From: Jhaorihella thermophila
GTDB lineage: Bacteria > Pseudomonadota > Alphaproteobacteria > Rhodobacterales > Rhodobacteraceae
DNA length: 64,000 nucleotides
Reading direction: 5' to 3'
NCBI RefSeq assembly: GCF_900108275.1
Contig: NZ_FNVD01000007.1
Location: forward strand, 1-64,000
Shown here: positions 18,346-27,720 of the stretch, piece by piece
Layout: every line of letters begins with the position of its first letter
How positions within the stretch are numbered: position 1 is the stretch's first letter
The notes under the pieces: generated by a model
Seen by the model: only the letters and a program-made list of their open reading frames with translations
Database searches by the model: none
What the model was told of the DNA's origin: nothing
Made by a program: the position numbers and the translations under genes

Positions 18346-18738
18346 GTGCCTGACACGATCGTGACGCTGTTGCTGCTGATCTGCCTGCTGCAGATCAAGC
18401 ACATGTTCGCAGACTATTTCATGCAGACCCGAAAGATGCTGGAGGGGCGCGGCCAGTATTTCCACATCGGCCGCGCCCAGCATTCGGCGATTCACGCGAT
18501 CGGTTCGATCCTGTGTTTCCTGGTGATCGGGGCGCCGCTCATCTTTGTCGTGACGCTCGCGCTGGCCGAGTGGGTGGTCCATTTCCACATCGACTGGGGC
18601 AAGGCCCGCTATTGCGACGGCAAGGATTTCGATCCCTATCAGGCCGGGTTCTGGCGTGCCGCCGGCGTGGACCAGGCGCTGCATCAGCTGACCTATGTGG
18701 GGATGCTCTGGGCCTGGCTGCACTTTGTCGCGATGTAG
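18346..18738 (+). CDS. DUF3307 family membrane protein
   Basis: 130 residues with three to four hydrophobic segments and the family pattern LLLLICLLQIKHMFADYFMQT near the start, where H and D side chains lie in the first helix, and AEWVVHFHIDWGK further on. Function unknown. The GTG start has an AGGAGG ribosome site seven bases upstream, which decides it over upstream in-frame codons. It is divergent from the degenerate ABC gene and convergent with the Lrp regulator. Confidence 0.8.
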   Translation: MPDTIVTLLLLICLLQIKHMFADYFMQTRKMLEGRGQYFHIGRAQHSAIHAIGSILCFLVIGAPLIFVVTLALAEWVVHFHIDWGKARYCDGKDFDPYQAGFWRAAGVDQALHQLTYVGMLWAWLHFVAM

Positions 18739-18747
18739 CCGACGCGC

Positions 18748-19227
18748 CTAGGGCACCACCTGACCACCTTTCTTGACCATGCGCAGCACGACGTTGGTCT
18801 GGGCGCTGGCCACCGCGGGTTGGCGAAACAGGAAATCCTCGAGAAAACGGTTGTAGGCCGCCAGATCCCGGCAAAGCACCCGCATGTGATAATCCGCCTG
18901 TCCCGTGGTGGCATAGCATTCCTGCACCTCCGGCCGCTGCTCGACGGCACGGTTGAACTCGACAATGCGGTCGGGATCGTGGCGGGTCAGATGCACATGC
19001 ACGATCGCCTGAAATCCCAACCCCACGGCCTCGGGGTTCACCACCGCGCCATAGCGTTCGATCACGCCCGCCTGTTCCAGCGTCCGCACCCGGCGCCACA
19101 GCGCCGAAACGGACATGCCCACCGACTCGGCCAGCTCGGCATTCGACAGGCGGCAATCCTGCTGCAACAGGGCGATGATTCGCCGGTCGCGTTCGTCCAG
19201 ATCGTCCATTGCGGATTCGCTTTTCAT
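18748..19227 (-). CDS. Lrp/AsnC-family transcriptional regulator
   Basis: About 159 residues from the ATG giving MKSESAMDDLDERD, which has AGAGG seven bases upstream; the later ATG (19209) is an alternative. An N-terminal helix-turn-helix (LSNAELAESVGMSVSALWRRVRTLE) is followed by a RAM/AsnC effector domain. It is divergent from the indolepyruvate oxidoreductase gene with about 105 bases between, so it very likely controls that gene in response to an amino acid or keto acid, as in other Lrp/catabolic pairs. Confidence 0.9.
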   Translation of the reverse strand: MKSESAMDDLDERDRRIIALLQQDCRLSNAELAESVGMSVSALWRRVRTLEQAGVIERYGAVVNPEAVGLGFQAIVHVHLTRHDPDRIVEFNRAVEQRPEVQECYATTGQADYHMRVLCRDLAAYNRFLEDFLFRQPAVASAQTNVVLRMVKKGGQVVP

Positions 19228-19333
19228 CAAGTGGCCTCTGGATGAAATGATCTGCCAGTTTGCGTGGAAAATCCAGCAAATATGAAACATCTTTTCGGCT
19301 CATCCGCGGCAAACTGCCCGACACAGCCCTGAC

Positions 19334-22300
19334 ATGACCGGAACGCCCATGACCCGCCACGACGCGACGCTTCAGACCTATGCCCTTGACGACCGTTACC
19401 GCCTGACCCGTGGCCGCGTGTTCCTGACCGGCACGCAGGCGCTGGTGCGGATCATGCTGGATCAGGCCCGCCGCGACCGCGCCGCCGGACTGAACACCGC
19501 GGGCTTCGTGTCGGGCTATCGCGGCTCCCCGCTGGGCGGGGTGGACTTGGAAATGTGGCGGGCCAAGGAGAAGCTGGAGGAAAACCGCATCACCTTCATG
19601 CCGGCGGTGAACGAGGATCTCGGCGCGACGCTGGTACTGGGCGCGCAGCAGGCCAGCCTTGACCCGAACGCGCAGGTCGAGGGCGTGTTTTCCATGTGGT
19701 ACGGCAAGGGGCCGGGGGTGGACCGGTCGGGCGATGCGCTGAAACACGGCAACGCCTATGGCTCGGCCCCCAAGGGCGGCGTGCTGGTGGTGGCGGGCGA
19801 CGATCACGGCTGCGTGTCCTCGTCGATGCCGCACCAGTCGGACGTGGCCTTCATGGCGTGGTTCATGCCCACGCTGAACCCCGCATCGGTCGAGGAATAC
19901 CTGGAATTCGGCGAATACGGCATCGCGCTCAGCCGGTTTTCCGGCACCTGGGTCGGGTTCAAGGCAATCTCGGAAACCGTGGAATCCGGCCGCTCGGTCG
20001 AACTGCGGCCCGACCGCCGGTTCATCCTGCCCAAACTGACCGACCTGCCGCCCGGCGGGTTGCACATCCGCGCCGTCGACCTGCCCAGCCCCGAGATCGA
20101 AACCCGCATCCAACACAAGCTGCGCGCCGTCCGCGCCTTTGTCGAGGCCAACCCGATCGACCGGCGGATCTACGACATCGACGACGCGCATTTCGGGTTC
20201 GTCACCACCGGCAAGGGGCATCTGGACCTGATGGAGGCACTGCGCCTGTTGGGGCTCGACGAAGCCACCTGCCGCCGCCTGGGCATCGACATCTACAAGG
20301 TTGGCATGGTCTGGCCGCTGGGGCTGCGCGACGCCATGCGCTTCGTCAAGGGCAAGCGCGAAGTGATGGTGATCGAGGAGAAACGCGGCATCATCGAGAG
20401 CCAGTTCAAGGAGTATTTCTATGACTGGCCCGGCGACAAGCCCGAGCGGATGGTCGGCAAATATGATGAAACGGGCGCGCCGCTGGTGCCCTGGACGGGC
20501 GAGCTGTCGCCGCTGCAACTGGTGCCGCTGATCGCACGCCGCCTGCATGCGTTCTTTCCCGAAGAAGGGCTGATGGAAAAGGCCGAGGCGCTGACGCGCG
20601 AGCCGCCGATCCTGCTGAACGTGCCGGGCGCGACGCGCACGCCATGGTTCTGCTCGGGCTGTCCGCACAACACGTCAACGCGGGTGCCGGAAGGGTCGCG
20701 CGCCAATTCCGGGATCGGCTGCCACGTCATGGCCAGCTGGATGAACCGCAACACCGCCGGTTTCGCGCAGATGGGCGGCGAGGGCGTGCCGCATGTGGCC
20801 GCGTCGAAATTCGCCGGGGGCGGTCACGTGTTCCAGAACCTCGGCGAAGGCACCTGGTATCATTCGGGGGCGCTGGCGATCCGGCAGGCGGTGGCGGCAG
20901 GGGCCAACATCACCTACAAGATCCTCTACAACGATGCCGTCGCAATGACCGGCGGCCAGCCGGTGGACGGCCCGGTGAGCGTGTCGGGCATCGCCCAGAC
21001 CTGCCGCGCCGAGGGTGTGCAGCGGATCGCGCTGGTGTCCGACGACATCGGCAAGTTCGACCGCGCCGAATTTCCCGCCGGCACGACATTTCACGACCGG
21101 CACGAGCTGGACGCGCTGCAGCGCGAGCTGCGCGAGGTGCCCGGCGTGTCCGTCCTGATCTATGAACAGACTTGCGCCACCGAAAAGCGCCGCCGCCGCA
21201 AGCGCGGCAAGATGGAAGACCCCAAACGCTTTGCCGTCATCAACGAACTGGTCTGCGAAGGCTGCGGCGATTGCTCGGTCGCGTCCAACTGCCTGAGCGT
21301 CGAGCCGGTCGAAACCCCGTTCGGCCGCAAACGCCGGGTGAACCTGTCGAACTGCAACAAGGATTTTTCCTGCCTCGACGGGTTCTGCCCCAGCTTCGTC
21401 ACCGTCGAAGGCGCCGAACGTCGCAAACCGCAGGCGGCGGGGTTCGACCTCCCTGCCCTGACCGCCGGACTGCCCACCCCCGAATTGCCACCACTCACGG
21501 ACCCCTATGACCTGTTGGTCACGGGGGTGGGCGGGACCGGCGTCGTCACCGTCGGCCAGTTGATCACCATGGCGGCGCATCTGGAAGGTGCCGGCGCCAC
21601 GGTGCTGGATTTCACCGGCTTCGCCCAGAAATACGGAACCGTGCTGAGCTATATCCGGCTCGGTTCGGCACCGGACGCGCTGAACCAGGTACGGATCGAC
21701 CGTGGCGCGGCGCGGGCGGTGATCGGCTGCGACATCGTCGTGAGTTCCTCGCCCAAGGCGTCGGTCCACTATCGGCCCGGCACGCAGGTCGTGCTGAACC
21801 GTGCCGAGATGCCGACGGGCGATCTGGTGCTGCACCGCGACGCCTCGCTCCGCGTGGATGACCGCGAGGCGGCAATCGAGCGGGTGGTGGGAGCGGAGAA
21901 CCTTTCGGCCTTCGATGCCAACGCGGCTGCGGACAAGCTCTTGGGGGATGCGGTCTATGCCAACGTGATGATGCTGGGGTTCGCCTGGCAGAAGGGGCTG
22001 GTGCCGGTCAGCGATGCCGCATTGATGCAGGCGATCCTGTTGAACGGCGTGCAGGTGGAGCGCAACCGCGCGGCCTTTGTCCTGGGGCGGGTGATGGCGG
22101 CGACGCCAGAACGGCTGGCGGGTTATCTCGGCCCCGAGCGGCCCGAACCGGAAACGCTAGAGCAGCTGATCGACCGCCGCGCGGCGTTCCTCGCCGACTA
22201 TCAGGACGCGGCCTATGCCGCGCGTTATCGCCAGACGCTGGAGCGGTTCCGCGCCGCCCTGCCCGCGCCGGCCGACGAGGAGATCCTGCGCGCCGCCGCG

Positions 22301-22783
22301 CGGTCGCTGTTCAAGCTGATGGCCTACAAGGACGAATTCGAAGTGGCGCGACTGATGACCCGGACCGGGTTCGACGAGCAGCTGAAGGACCAGTTCGAGG
22401 GCGATTTCCGGGTGGTCTATCACATGGCGCCGCCACTTCTGTCCCTTGGCCGCGACGGGCGTGGGCGTCCGACAAAGCGTGCCTTTGGGCCCTGGATGGG
22501 GCGGGCAATGCGGATTCTGGCGGGGATGAAGCGTCTGCGCAGGACGCCGTTCAACCCCTTCGGCCACCATGCCGAGGCGCGTCTGCACCGCGACCTTCTG
22601 CGCTGGTTCGAAGCCGGGCTGGACCGCGCGGCGCGGGCGGTTGCCCAAGGCGAGCGGGACGCCGCGATGACGTTTCTGACCGCCCCGGATGACATTCGCG
22701 GATACGGGCCGGTGCGGGCCGAGGCCGCCGCAACGGCGCGGGACGCGGCGGACAGGGCGCTTGCAACGGCGCTTGGGGCCTGA
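19334..22783 (+). CDS. Indolepyruvate ferredoxin oxidoreductase, fused alpha/beta/gamma type
   Basis: 1149 residues. The enzyme decarboxylates aryl-pyruvates from aromatic amino acids to aryl-acetyl-CoA, passing electrons to ferredoxin. The N-terminal half is the pyruvate-oxidoreductase-like and thiamine-diphosphate region (GFVSGYRGSPLGG, PWFCSGCPHNTST, YNDAVAMTGGQPVDG). A cysteine cluster CEGCGDC...C at residues 641-653 looks like an iron-sulfur site. The gamma-type domain (about 720-905, TGVGGTGVVTVGQLI) and a C-terminal DUF6537-like region follow. The start could be the ATG here or the one five codons later, which has GGA in front. Regulation by the divergent Lrp protein is likely. Confidence 0.92.
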   Translation: MTGTPMTRHDATLQTYALDDRYRLTRGRVFLTGTQALVRIMLDQARRDRAAGLNTAGFVSGYRGSPLGGVDLEMWRAKEKLEENRITFMPAVNEDLGATLVLGAQQASLDPNAQVEGVFSMWYGKGPGVDRSGDALKHGNAYGSAPKGGVLVVAGDDHGCVSSSMPHQSDVAFMAWFMPTLNPASVEEYLEFGEYGIALSRFSGTWVGFKAISETVESGRSVELRPDRRFILPKLTDLPPGGLHIRAVDLPSPEIETRIQHKLRAVRAFVEANPIDRRIYDIDDAHFGFVTTGKGHLDLMEALRLLGLDEATCRRLGIDIYKVGMVWPLGLRDAMRFVKGKREVMVIEEKRGIIESQFKEYFYDWPGDKPERMVGKYDETGAPLVPWTGELSPLQLVPLIARRLHAFFPEEGLMEKAEALTREPPILLNVPGATRTPWFCSGCPHNTSTRVPEGSRANSGIGCHVMASWMNRNTAGFAQMGGEGVPHVAASKFAGGGHVFQNLGEGTWYHSGALAIRQAVAAGANITYKILYNDAVAMTGGQPVDGPVSVSGIAQTCRAEGVQRIALVSDDIGKFDRAEFPAGTTFHDRHELDALQRELREVPGVSVLIYEQTCATEKRRRRKRGKMEDPKRFAVINELVCEGCGDCSVASNCLSVEPVETPFGRKRRVNLSNCNKDFSCLDGFCPSFVTVEGAERRKPQAAGFDLPALTAGLPTPELPPLTDPYDLLVTGVGGTGVVTVGQLITMAAHLEGAGATVLDFTGFAQKYGTVLSYIRLGSAPDALNQVRIDRGAARAVIGCDIVVSSSPKASVHYRPGTQVVLNRAEMPTGDLVLHRDASLRVDDREAAIERVVGAENLSAFDANAAADKLLGDAVYANVMMLGFAWQKGLVPVSDAALMQAILLNGVQVERNRAAFVLGRVMAATPERLAGYLGPERPEPETLEQLIDRRAAFLADYQDAAYAARYRQTLERFRAALPAPADEEILRAAARSLFKLMAYKDEFEVARLMTRTGFDEQLKDQFEGDFRVVYHMAPPLLSLGRDGRGRPTKRAFGPWMGRAMRILAGMKRLRRTPFNPFGHHAEARLHRDLLRWFEAGLDRAARAVAQGERDAAMTFLTAPDDIRGYGPVRAEAAATARDAADRALATALGA

Positions 22784-22784
22784 A

Positions 22785-22851
22785 ATCGCGCTGCATCCAT
22801 CGAGGATGCAGCGCGATGCCTCCGGCGGGAGTATTTTTCGGCAAGATGAAG
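22785..22851 (+). repeat. Dispersed 3'-end repeat, copy D, with a perfect 14-bp hairpin
   Basis: The stem ATCGCGCTGCATCC pairs perfectly with GGATGCAGCGCGAT around the loop ATCGA, starting one base after the indolepyruvate oxidoreductase stop. The core GGAGTATTTTTCGGCAAGATG AAG follows. The stem does not share its sequence with other copies, only its position. It could terminate both this gene and the convergent amidase gene. Confidence 0.82.
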
Positions 22852-22866
22852 AGCGCAGGGCGCAAG

Positions 22867-23520
22867 TCAGGTCGACAGGACGGCCAGATCCTCGGCTCCG
22901 AGCGGGCCGAGCGCCCAGGGGCGGTAGCGCAGCCGAACGGTTTCGAGCAGGAGCTCGTCCGGGATCGTGTCGTCGTAGCCCGCGGCGCGGGCAAGACGGC
23001 GGAATTCGTCGAATCCGGGCGGCTCGTGCGACGCGGTTGTGCGCCCCGGGTTTCGGGCCAGGCCGAGGCGGGCCAGCCGCGCCCAGTCGAACCTCGGCCC
23101 CGGATCGCGTTTGCGCCCCGGGGCCATGTCGGAATGGCCGATGACGCCGTGGGGTGGGATGCTCCAGCGCGTCATGATGTCGGCCAGCAGGCGTTCAAGC
23201 GCGGCCATCTGCGGCTCGGCAAAGGGGTGATTGCCGAGATTGTCGAGTTCTATCCCGATCGAGCGGGAATTGACGTCGCCTTGGCCGCCCCATTCCCCGG
23301 CGCCGGCATGCCAGGCGCGCTCGCTTTCCTCCACCAGCTGCCACACGGTGCCGTCCATTCCGATCAGGTAATGCGCCGAGACCTCGGCCGCCGGGTCGCA
23401 GAGCCGTTCGAGTGCGGCTTCGGCGCCGTGCATGGCCGTATAGTGCAGGACGATCAGCGAGGGCCTTTGCCCGTCGCGGCGCGGGCCGAAATTGGGAGAA
23501 GGGCGCCAGCGCGGTCGCAT
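22867..23520 (-). CDS. N-acetylmuramoyl-L-alanine amidase, AmpD/AmiD type
   Basis: 217 residues, amidase_2 family, cleaving the lactyl-amide bond of muropeptides with a zinc. Ligand segments are VLHYTAM, the later HSDMAPGRKRDPGP with His and Asp, and the substrate-binding NSRSIGIELDN. No signal peptide is visible, so it should act in the cytosol on recycled anhydro-muropeptides, as AmpD does. The start MRPRWRPSPNFGPRRDG lies five bases after the preceding lipoprotein stop, suggesting co-transcription. Confidence 0.85.
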   Translation of the reverse strand: MRPRWRPSPNFGPRRDGQRPSLIVLHYTAMHGAEAALERLCDPAAEVSAHYLIGMDGTVWQLVEESERAWHAGAGEWGGQGDVNSRSIGIELDNLGNHPFAEPQMAALERLLADIMTRWSIPPHGVIGHSDMAPGRKRDPGPRFDWARLARLGLARNPGRTTASHEPPGFDEFRRLARAAGYDDTIPDELLLETVRLRYRPWALGPLGAEDLAVLST

Positions 23521-23525
23521 CCGCG

Positions 23526-24254
23526 TCAGTTGCCGACCACGCGGAACGGGGCGGGATCCCAGCCGCAGGCATAGCCGTCCCCGTCCGGGTCCAGCCCGTG
23601 CCGGTCCCGTTCCGGGCCGCCCGCCGCGAGAAAGGCGATCTGCGCCTGATCCGGCGAGGGGTATTTCGCGCAGTTGCGCCGGGCCTTGGCTTCCAGATTG
23701 AAACCCGAGCGCGAATAGACCCGGTTGCCCACCGGGTTCGACGTGCCAAGCGCATAGGCCACGATGTTGGGCGTGGCCGCGCCGTTGCGCGCGGGCAAGG
23801 GCGTGGGCTGCACCTGCTGGTAGCTGGCCTTGTTGCGCTCGATCAGCGCGGCGTCTTCCTGGATGGAGCGCCGGGCCGTGACGGCGGAGAAGTCGTTTTC
23901 GTCCGACAGGCCGGGATTGGCCGTATCGGGCGCGACCGCCCCCGCCGCGTTCCCCGAAGCGGCCGACAGCGCCGCCGCCGTGGCCTGCGCGATATCGGCG
24001 GCGTCGTCCGTGGAACTGCTCCCCGCCGTCAGGGGCATCTGCTGCGACGCCCCCGGCGCGATGGTTTCGGATGACATGACCCCGGGCGGGATCAGGGGAT
24101 CGCCGCTGACCGACGTGCCCTCGGCCAGCGCCGCCTCGCGCGCGCGCTGGGCCTGAGGCGAATTGTCGAACTCCACGCCTGCGGCGCTGTCGGGGATCTG
24201 CGGAGAACAGGCCGAAACAAGCGCCAGAGCAATAACCGTTCCCAAAACCCGCAT
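23526..24254 (-). CDS. Lipoprotein with a C-terminal Excalibur-type calcium-binding motif
   Basis: 242 residues. The start MRVLGTVIALALVSAC is a lipoprotein signal with lipobox LVSAC, so the mature protein should be lipid-anchored from Cys17. A long alanine/serine-rich low-complexity linker follows. The C-terminus has NCAKYPSPDQAQIAFLAAGG then DPDGDGYACGWDP, the DxDGDGxAC pattern of Excalibur domains. Function unknown; an envelope role next to an amidase fits but is inference. It lies 41 bases after gatA, in the same orientation. Confidence 0.78.
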   Translation of the reverse strand: MRVLGTVIALALVSACSPQIPDSAAGVEFDNSPQAQRAREAALAEGTSVSGDPLIPPGVMSSETIAPGASQQMPLTAGSSSTDDAADIAQATAAALSAASGNAAGAVAPDTANPGLSDENDFSAVTARRSIQEDAALIERNKASYQQVQPTPLPARNGAATPNIVAYALGTSNPVGNRVYSRSGFNLEAKARRNCAKYPSPDQAQIAFLAAGGPERDRHGLDPDGDGYACGWDPAPFRVVGN

Positions 24255-24295
24255 GGCTTTCGTCCCGCCCCTTTCGGTCCTTAAGGTCATCGGTC

Positions 24296-25783
24296 CTACC
24301 ACCACTTGGCCGGCTTGGCCGCAAACCCCGCGGCCTGTTCCAGCGCGTAGGCGGTGTTGAGCAGATCGCCCTCTTCCCACGGACGGCCGATCAGTTGCAG
24401 GCCCAGAGGCAGCCCCTGCGCATCCAGCCCCGCAGGCACCGAGATTCCGGGCAGGCCCGCGAGGTTGACCGTCACCGTGAACACGTCGTTGAGATACATC
24501 TTGACCGGATCTTCCTCGGCCATTTCGCCCAGACCGAAAGCGGACGAGGGCGTGGCTGGCGTCAGGATGGCGTCGATGCCGTCGGCAAAGGCGGTTTCGA
24601 AGTCGCGCTTGATGAGCGTGCGCACCTTGCGGGCGCGGTTGTAGTAGGCATCGTAGAAGCCCGCCGACAGCACATAGGTGCCGATCATGACCCGGCGCTG
24701 GACCTCGTGGCCGAAGCCTTCGGCGCGGGTCTTTTCGTACATCTCGGTGATACCATCGCCCTTGGCCAGCTTGGCCCGGTGCCCATAGCGCACCCCGTCA
24801 TAGCGGGCGAGGTTGGACGAGGCTTCGGCCGGCGCGATCACGTAATAGGCCGGCAGCGCGTATTTGGTATGCGGCAGGCTGATATCGACGATCTCGGCGC
24901 CGGCATCGCGCAGCATCTCGGCGCCCTGCTGCCAGAGCGTTTCGATCTCGTCGGGCATGCCATCCATGCGGTATTCGCGGGGAATGCCGATCCGCTTGCC
25001 GCGGATGTCTCCGGTCAGCATCGCCTCGAAATCGGGCACGGGGATTTCGGCAGAGGTCGAATCCTTGTCGTCGGGACCGGACATGGCCTGCAGCATGATC
25101 GCCGCGTCGCGCACCGATTTCGTCATCGGGCCGGCCTGGTCGAGCGAGGAGGCGAAGGCCACGATGCCCCAGCGCGAGCAGCGACCATAGGTCGGCTTGA
25201 TGCCGACGATGCCGGTAAAGGCCGCAGGCTGGCGGATCGAGCCGCCGGTGTCGGTGCCGGTGGCGGCCAGGCACAGATCGGCGGCCACGGCGGCGGCAGA
25301 ACCGCCCGAAGAGCCGCCGGGCGTCAGCGGCGTGTCGTCATTGCCGCGCCGCCACGGGCTGACGGCATTGCCATAGACGGAGGTTTCGTTGGACGAGCCC
25401 ATCGCGAATTCGTCCATGTTGAGCTTGCCCAGCATGACCGCCCCGGCATCCTGCAGCTGCTGGGTCACGGTGGATTCGTATTCCGGGCGGAACCCTTCGA
25501 GGATCCGGCTGGCGGCCTGGCTTGGCACGCCCTTGGTGCAGAAAAGATCCTTGATCCCGATCGGAAGGCCGCACATGGATGGCGCATCGCCTGCCCTGAT
25601 CCGCTCGTCCGCCGCGCGGGCGCGATCCAGCGCGATCTCGGGCGTCTTGTGGACGAAGGCGTTGAGAGCGTCGGCCTCGTCGATCGCCTTGAGGCATGCC
25701 TCGGTCAGCTCGACCGAGGTCACTTCGCCCTTGCGCAGCAGGTCGCGGGCTTCGGCCAGCCCAAGCTTGTTCAACTCGCTCAT
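24296..25783 (-). CDS. gatA: Asp-tRNA(Asn)/Glu-tRNA(Gln) amidotransferase subunit A
   Basis: 495 residues, amidase signature family. GatA releases ammonia from glutamine for the GatCAB complex that corrects misacylated tRNAs. The Ser-cisSer-Lys triad is visible: Lys in GIKDLF, and the serines in [15 protein letters not shown] and [12 protein letters not shown]. The start [16 protein letters not shown] follows the stop of gatC by four bases. No gatB is in the window. Confidence 0.96.
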   Translation of the reverse strand: MSELNKLGLAEARDLLRKGEVTSVELTEACLKAIDEADALNAFVHKTPEIALDRARAADERIRAGDAPSMCGLPIGIKDLFCTKGVPSQAASRILEGFRPEYESTVTQQLQDAGAVMLGKLNMDEFAMGSSNETSVYGNAVSPWRRGNDDTPLTPGGSSGGSAAAVAADLCLAATGTDTGGSIRQPAAFTGIVGIKPTYGRCSRWGIVAFASSLDQAGPMTKSVRDAAIMLQAMSGPDDKDSTSAEIPVPDFEAMLTGDIRGKRIGIPREYRMDGMPDEIETLWQQGAEMLRDAGAEIVDISLPHTKYALPAYYVIAPAEASSNLARYDGVRYGHRAKLAKGDGITEMYEKTRAEGFGHEVQRRVMIGTYVLSAGFYDAYYNRARKVRTLIKRDFETAFADGIDAILTPATPSSAFGLGEMAEEDPVKMYLNDVFTVTVNLAGLPGISVPAGLDAQGLPLGLQLIGRPWEEGDLLNTAYALEQAAGFAAKPAKWW

Positions 25784-25787
25784 CGTG

Positions 25788-26075
25788 TCATTCCACCACT
25801 TTCGGGACGGCAAAGAAGCCTTCGCGCGCATCCGGTGCGTTGGACAGGATCTTGTCCTGCATGTTGCCGTCGGTCACGACGTCCTTGCGCCGCTTGAGCC
25901 GCATGGGGGTGACCGAGGTCATCGGCTCGACCCCTTCCACATCGACTTCCTCGAGCTGTTCGATGAAATCCAGGATCGCGCTGAATTCCGCGGCCAGTGC
26001 GGGCAGCGCGTCACCTTCGACCTTGATGCGGGCCAGCTTGGCCACCTTGGCGGCGGTGTTTTCGTCAATCGACAT
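25788..26075 (-). CDS. gatC: Asp-tRNA(Asn)/Glu-tRNA(Gln) amidotransferase subunit C
   Basis: 95 residues, the normal length. GatC wraps around GatA and GatB and stabilises the complex. Family features are [37 protein letters not shown] and the C-terminal [12 protein letters not shown]. First gene of the gatC-gatA unit. Confidence 0.95.
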   Translation of the reverse strand: MSIDENTAAKVAKLARIKVEGDALPALAAEFSAILDFIEQLEEVDVEGVEPMTSVTPMRLKRRKDVVTDGNMQDKILSNAPDAREGFFAVPKVVE

Positions 26076-26166
26076 GGGAAAAACCCTCTTATCGCGTCAG
26101 GGGGCATTTACCGCCCGGATCGCCGGGCCGCAAGCGCTTCGCCCAGTCGCGAAGGCGCGCAGGGAA

Positions 26167-26223
26167 GCGCGGCTGCGCCGCGCTGCCTCCGGCGGGGGTA
26201 TTTCGGACCAGAAAAAAGAAGCA
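26167..26223 (+). repeat. Dispersed repeat, copy E (variant core)
   Basis: A 7-bp stem GCGCGGC/GCCGCGC is followed by GGCGGGGGTATTTCGGACCAG and an A/G-rich AAAAAAGAAGCAG end. The core belongs to a second type, GGGTATTT...GACCAGAAA, shared with copy H. Unlike most copies it does not follow a stop on its own strand: it lies between the 5' end of gatC and the 3' end of the YiiX-like gene, both on the other strand. Confidence 0.72.
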
Positions 26224-26246
26224 GCGGGCGATGCCGGCCGCCAGTG

Positions 26247-27035
26247 CTATCGGGCCGGCGTTTTGCGATCATGGGCCCATTGCAGGCGTCGGTAGTCGAA
26301 CCCGTCGGCAAGGGTCGGCTTGACGATGGCGAAGAACGGAGACAGGTCGAAATCACGAGGCGCGAAGAGCGAGTGATGGCGGATGTGATAAATCTCGCGC
26401 TGGACGTATTCATCGCACTCTTTGGTGATGTCGGGCAGGATCGGGTAGCCTATGGACTGAAAGGCCTGCGCGATCAGCGAGGAACAGATCGCGCGGGTCG
26501 GATCGCCGGAGCCAACGGCCAGCATCCGCCGCCGCCAGCGGACCGGGACCGGCGGCGTGGGAAAGAAATAGCGCAGCAGATCGAAGATGTTGCGCATGTC
26601 GTAGCGCAGGCCGATCTTGTCCACCATGAACCGGACGATCCGGTCCCGATCGTCAGGGGTCAGGCCGACGGGCCGGCAGATCCTCGTGTTGTAGGTGGCG
26701 TATTTCGACAGGGGCACCGCGATGCAGCCGTCGCCGAGGTTGACCTCGACGAGTCGGGGACGTTCGGAGCCATCCGCCGGGGCGCTCAGCACGTCCCCCA
26801 CGTAGAAGGCCGCATGCGACCAGGTCGATTGCGTGAGATACTTGATCGCATTTGCCAGACGCTGGTTCCCCTCCACCAGGACAACGTCACCGGGGCGCAG
26901 CGTACGGCACAATGTGTCGAAATCAGAGGGCGTGAACGGCCGGTAGCCGGAGGATTCTTCTTGCAGGCGGGCAGCGAGTTTCCCGCCGATCCAGTCCAAC
27001 GCCCTGTCGAATGCGGTATCGCGTCTTGCGGTCAT
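26247..27035 (-). CDS. YiiX/YebB-like permuted papain-fold (NlpC/P60-related) cysteine hydrolase
   Basis: 262 residues. The permuted papain-fold arrangement is visible: PGDVVLVEG, then the histidine in STWSHAAFYVGD (His74), then the nucleophile candidate Cys184 in RAICSSLIAQAF. Such enzymes cleave peptide or lipid amide/ester bonds, and the specific substrate is not known. The start has GGGGAG seven bases upstream. It borders the decayed IS region on its upstream side. Confidence 0.75.
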   Translation of the reverse strand: MTARRDTAFDRALDWIGGKLAARLQEESSGYRPFTPSDFDTLCRTLRPGDVVLVEGNQRLANAIKYLTQSTWSHAAFYVGDVLSAPADGSERPRLVEVNLGDGCIAVPLSKYATYNTRICRPVGLTPDDRDRIVRFMVDKIGLRYDMRNIFDLLRYFFPTPPVPVRWRRRMLAVGSGDPTRAICSSLIAQAFQSIGYPILPDITKECDEYVQREIYHIRHHSLFAPRDFDLSPFFAIVKPTLADGFDYRRLQWAHDRKTPAR

Positions 27036-27178
27036 CCCCTTGCTCCCCGGATTCAATCTGGAGCAAAGGACGTTTCCGGAGCAAGGGACCGCCCCTGATC
27101 GCACAGGATTATGATTGCTCGTGTGCGGTTTGTCGTAGGCGTTGCCCTGACCCCACCTTCTCTGTGGGCGCTTGACCT

Positions 27179-27720
27179 TTGAATTGTCCCCCATGATGAC
27201 CGGACACCTTGGCCTGCCCAAGAAGGCTCAAGGCCGACCTTGGGCATGTGCTTGTGTCCGGGATAGAAATCATCACCGATGGTGGCCGCCGTCGGCGTTG
27301 GGCCGCATCCGAGAAGCTTCGGATCGTGGTGGGGGCCCCGTATGGCCGCAAGAGCATTTCCGATGATGCCCGCCGAAATGCTGTGGCGCCCGATCTTCCG
27401 TATAGCTGGCACGAACTGATGCTGGAGCGGGCAGTATCGCCGAGACGGGGGATGACGGCGTGACCGGCAACAAGACCGACCGGGAGATGAAATCCCGCAT
27501 TCGGGAACTTGAATGCCAACTCGGGGGCAACAGCCTTGAAGTGGAGATTCTCAAGGAGGCGCGGGATAAGAACCGGCCAAATAAACCGACCTTGCTTGCC
27601 CGGTCGCTGAAACGGGGCAATTTGCCGTGAAAGTCATCACCGAAACTCCGGCCTGCCGAAACCAGGGCCGCCGGCCCATCGAGTCGGCCATGGTTATCGT
27701 CAAGCAAGAAGGTCAAGTGA
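27179..27720 (+). pseudogene. Decayed IS3-family element (OrfA fragments with frameshifts)
   Basis: The segment opens with an IS-terminus-like TGAATTGTCCCC...GACCGGACACC. It then encodes IEIITDGGRRRRWAASEKLRIV and RRNAVAPDLPYSWHELMLE, recognisable as the helix-turn-helix half of an IS3-family OrfA, to about 27463. A frameshift follows, after which REMKSRIRELECQLGGNSLEVEILKEA gives the coiled-coil end of OrfA. The start of OrfB is barely visible after that and no catalytic DDE core can be found. The element cannot move by itself. Confidence 0.75.
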
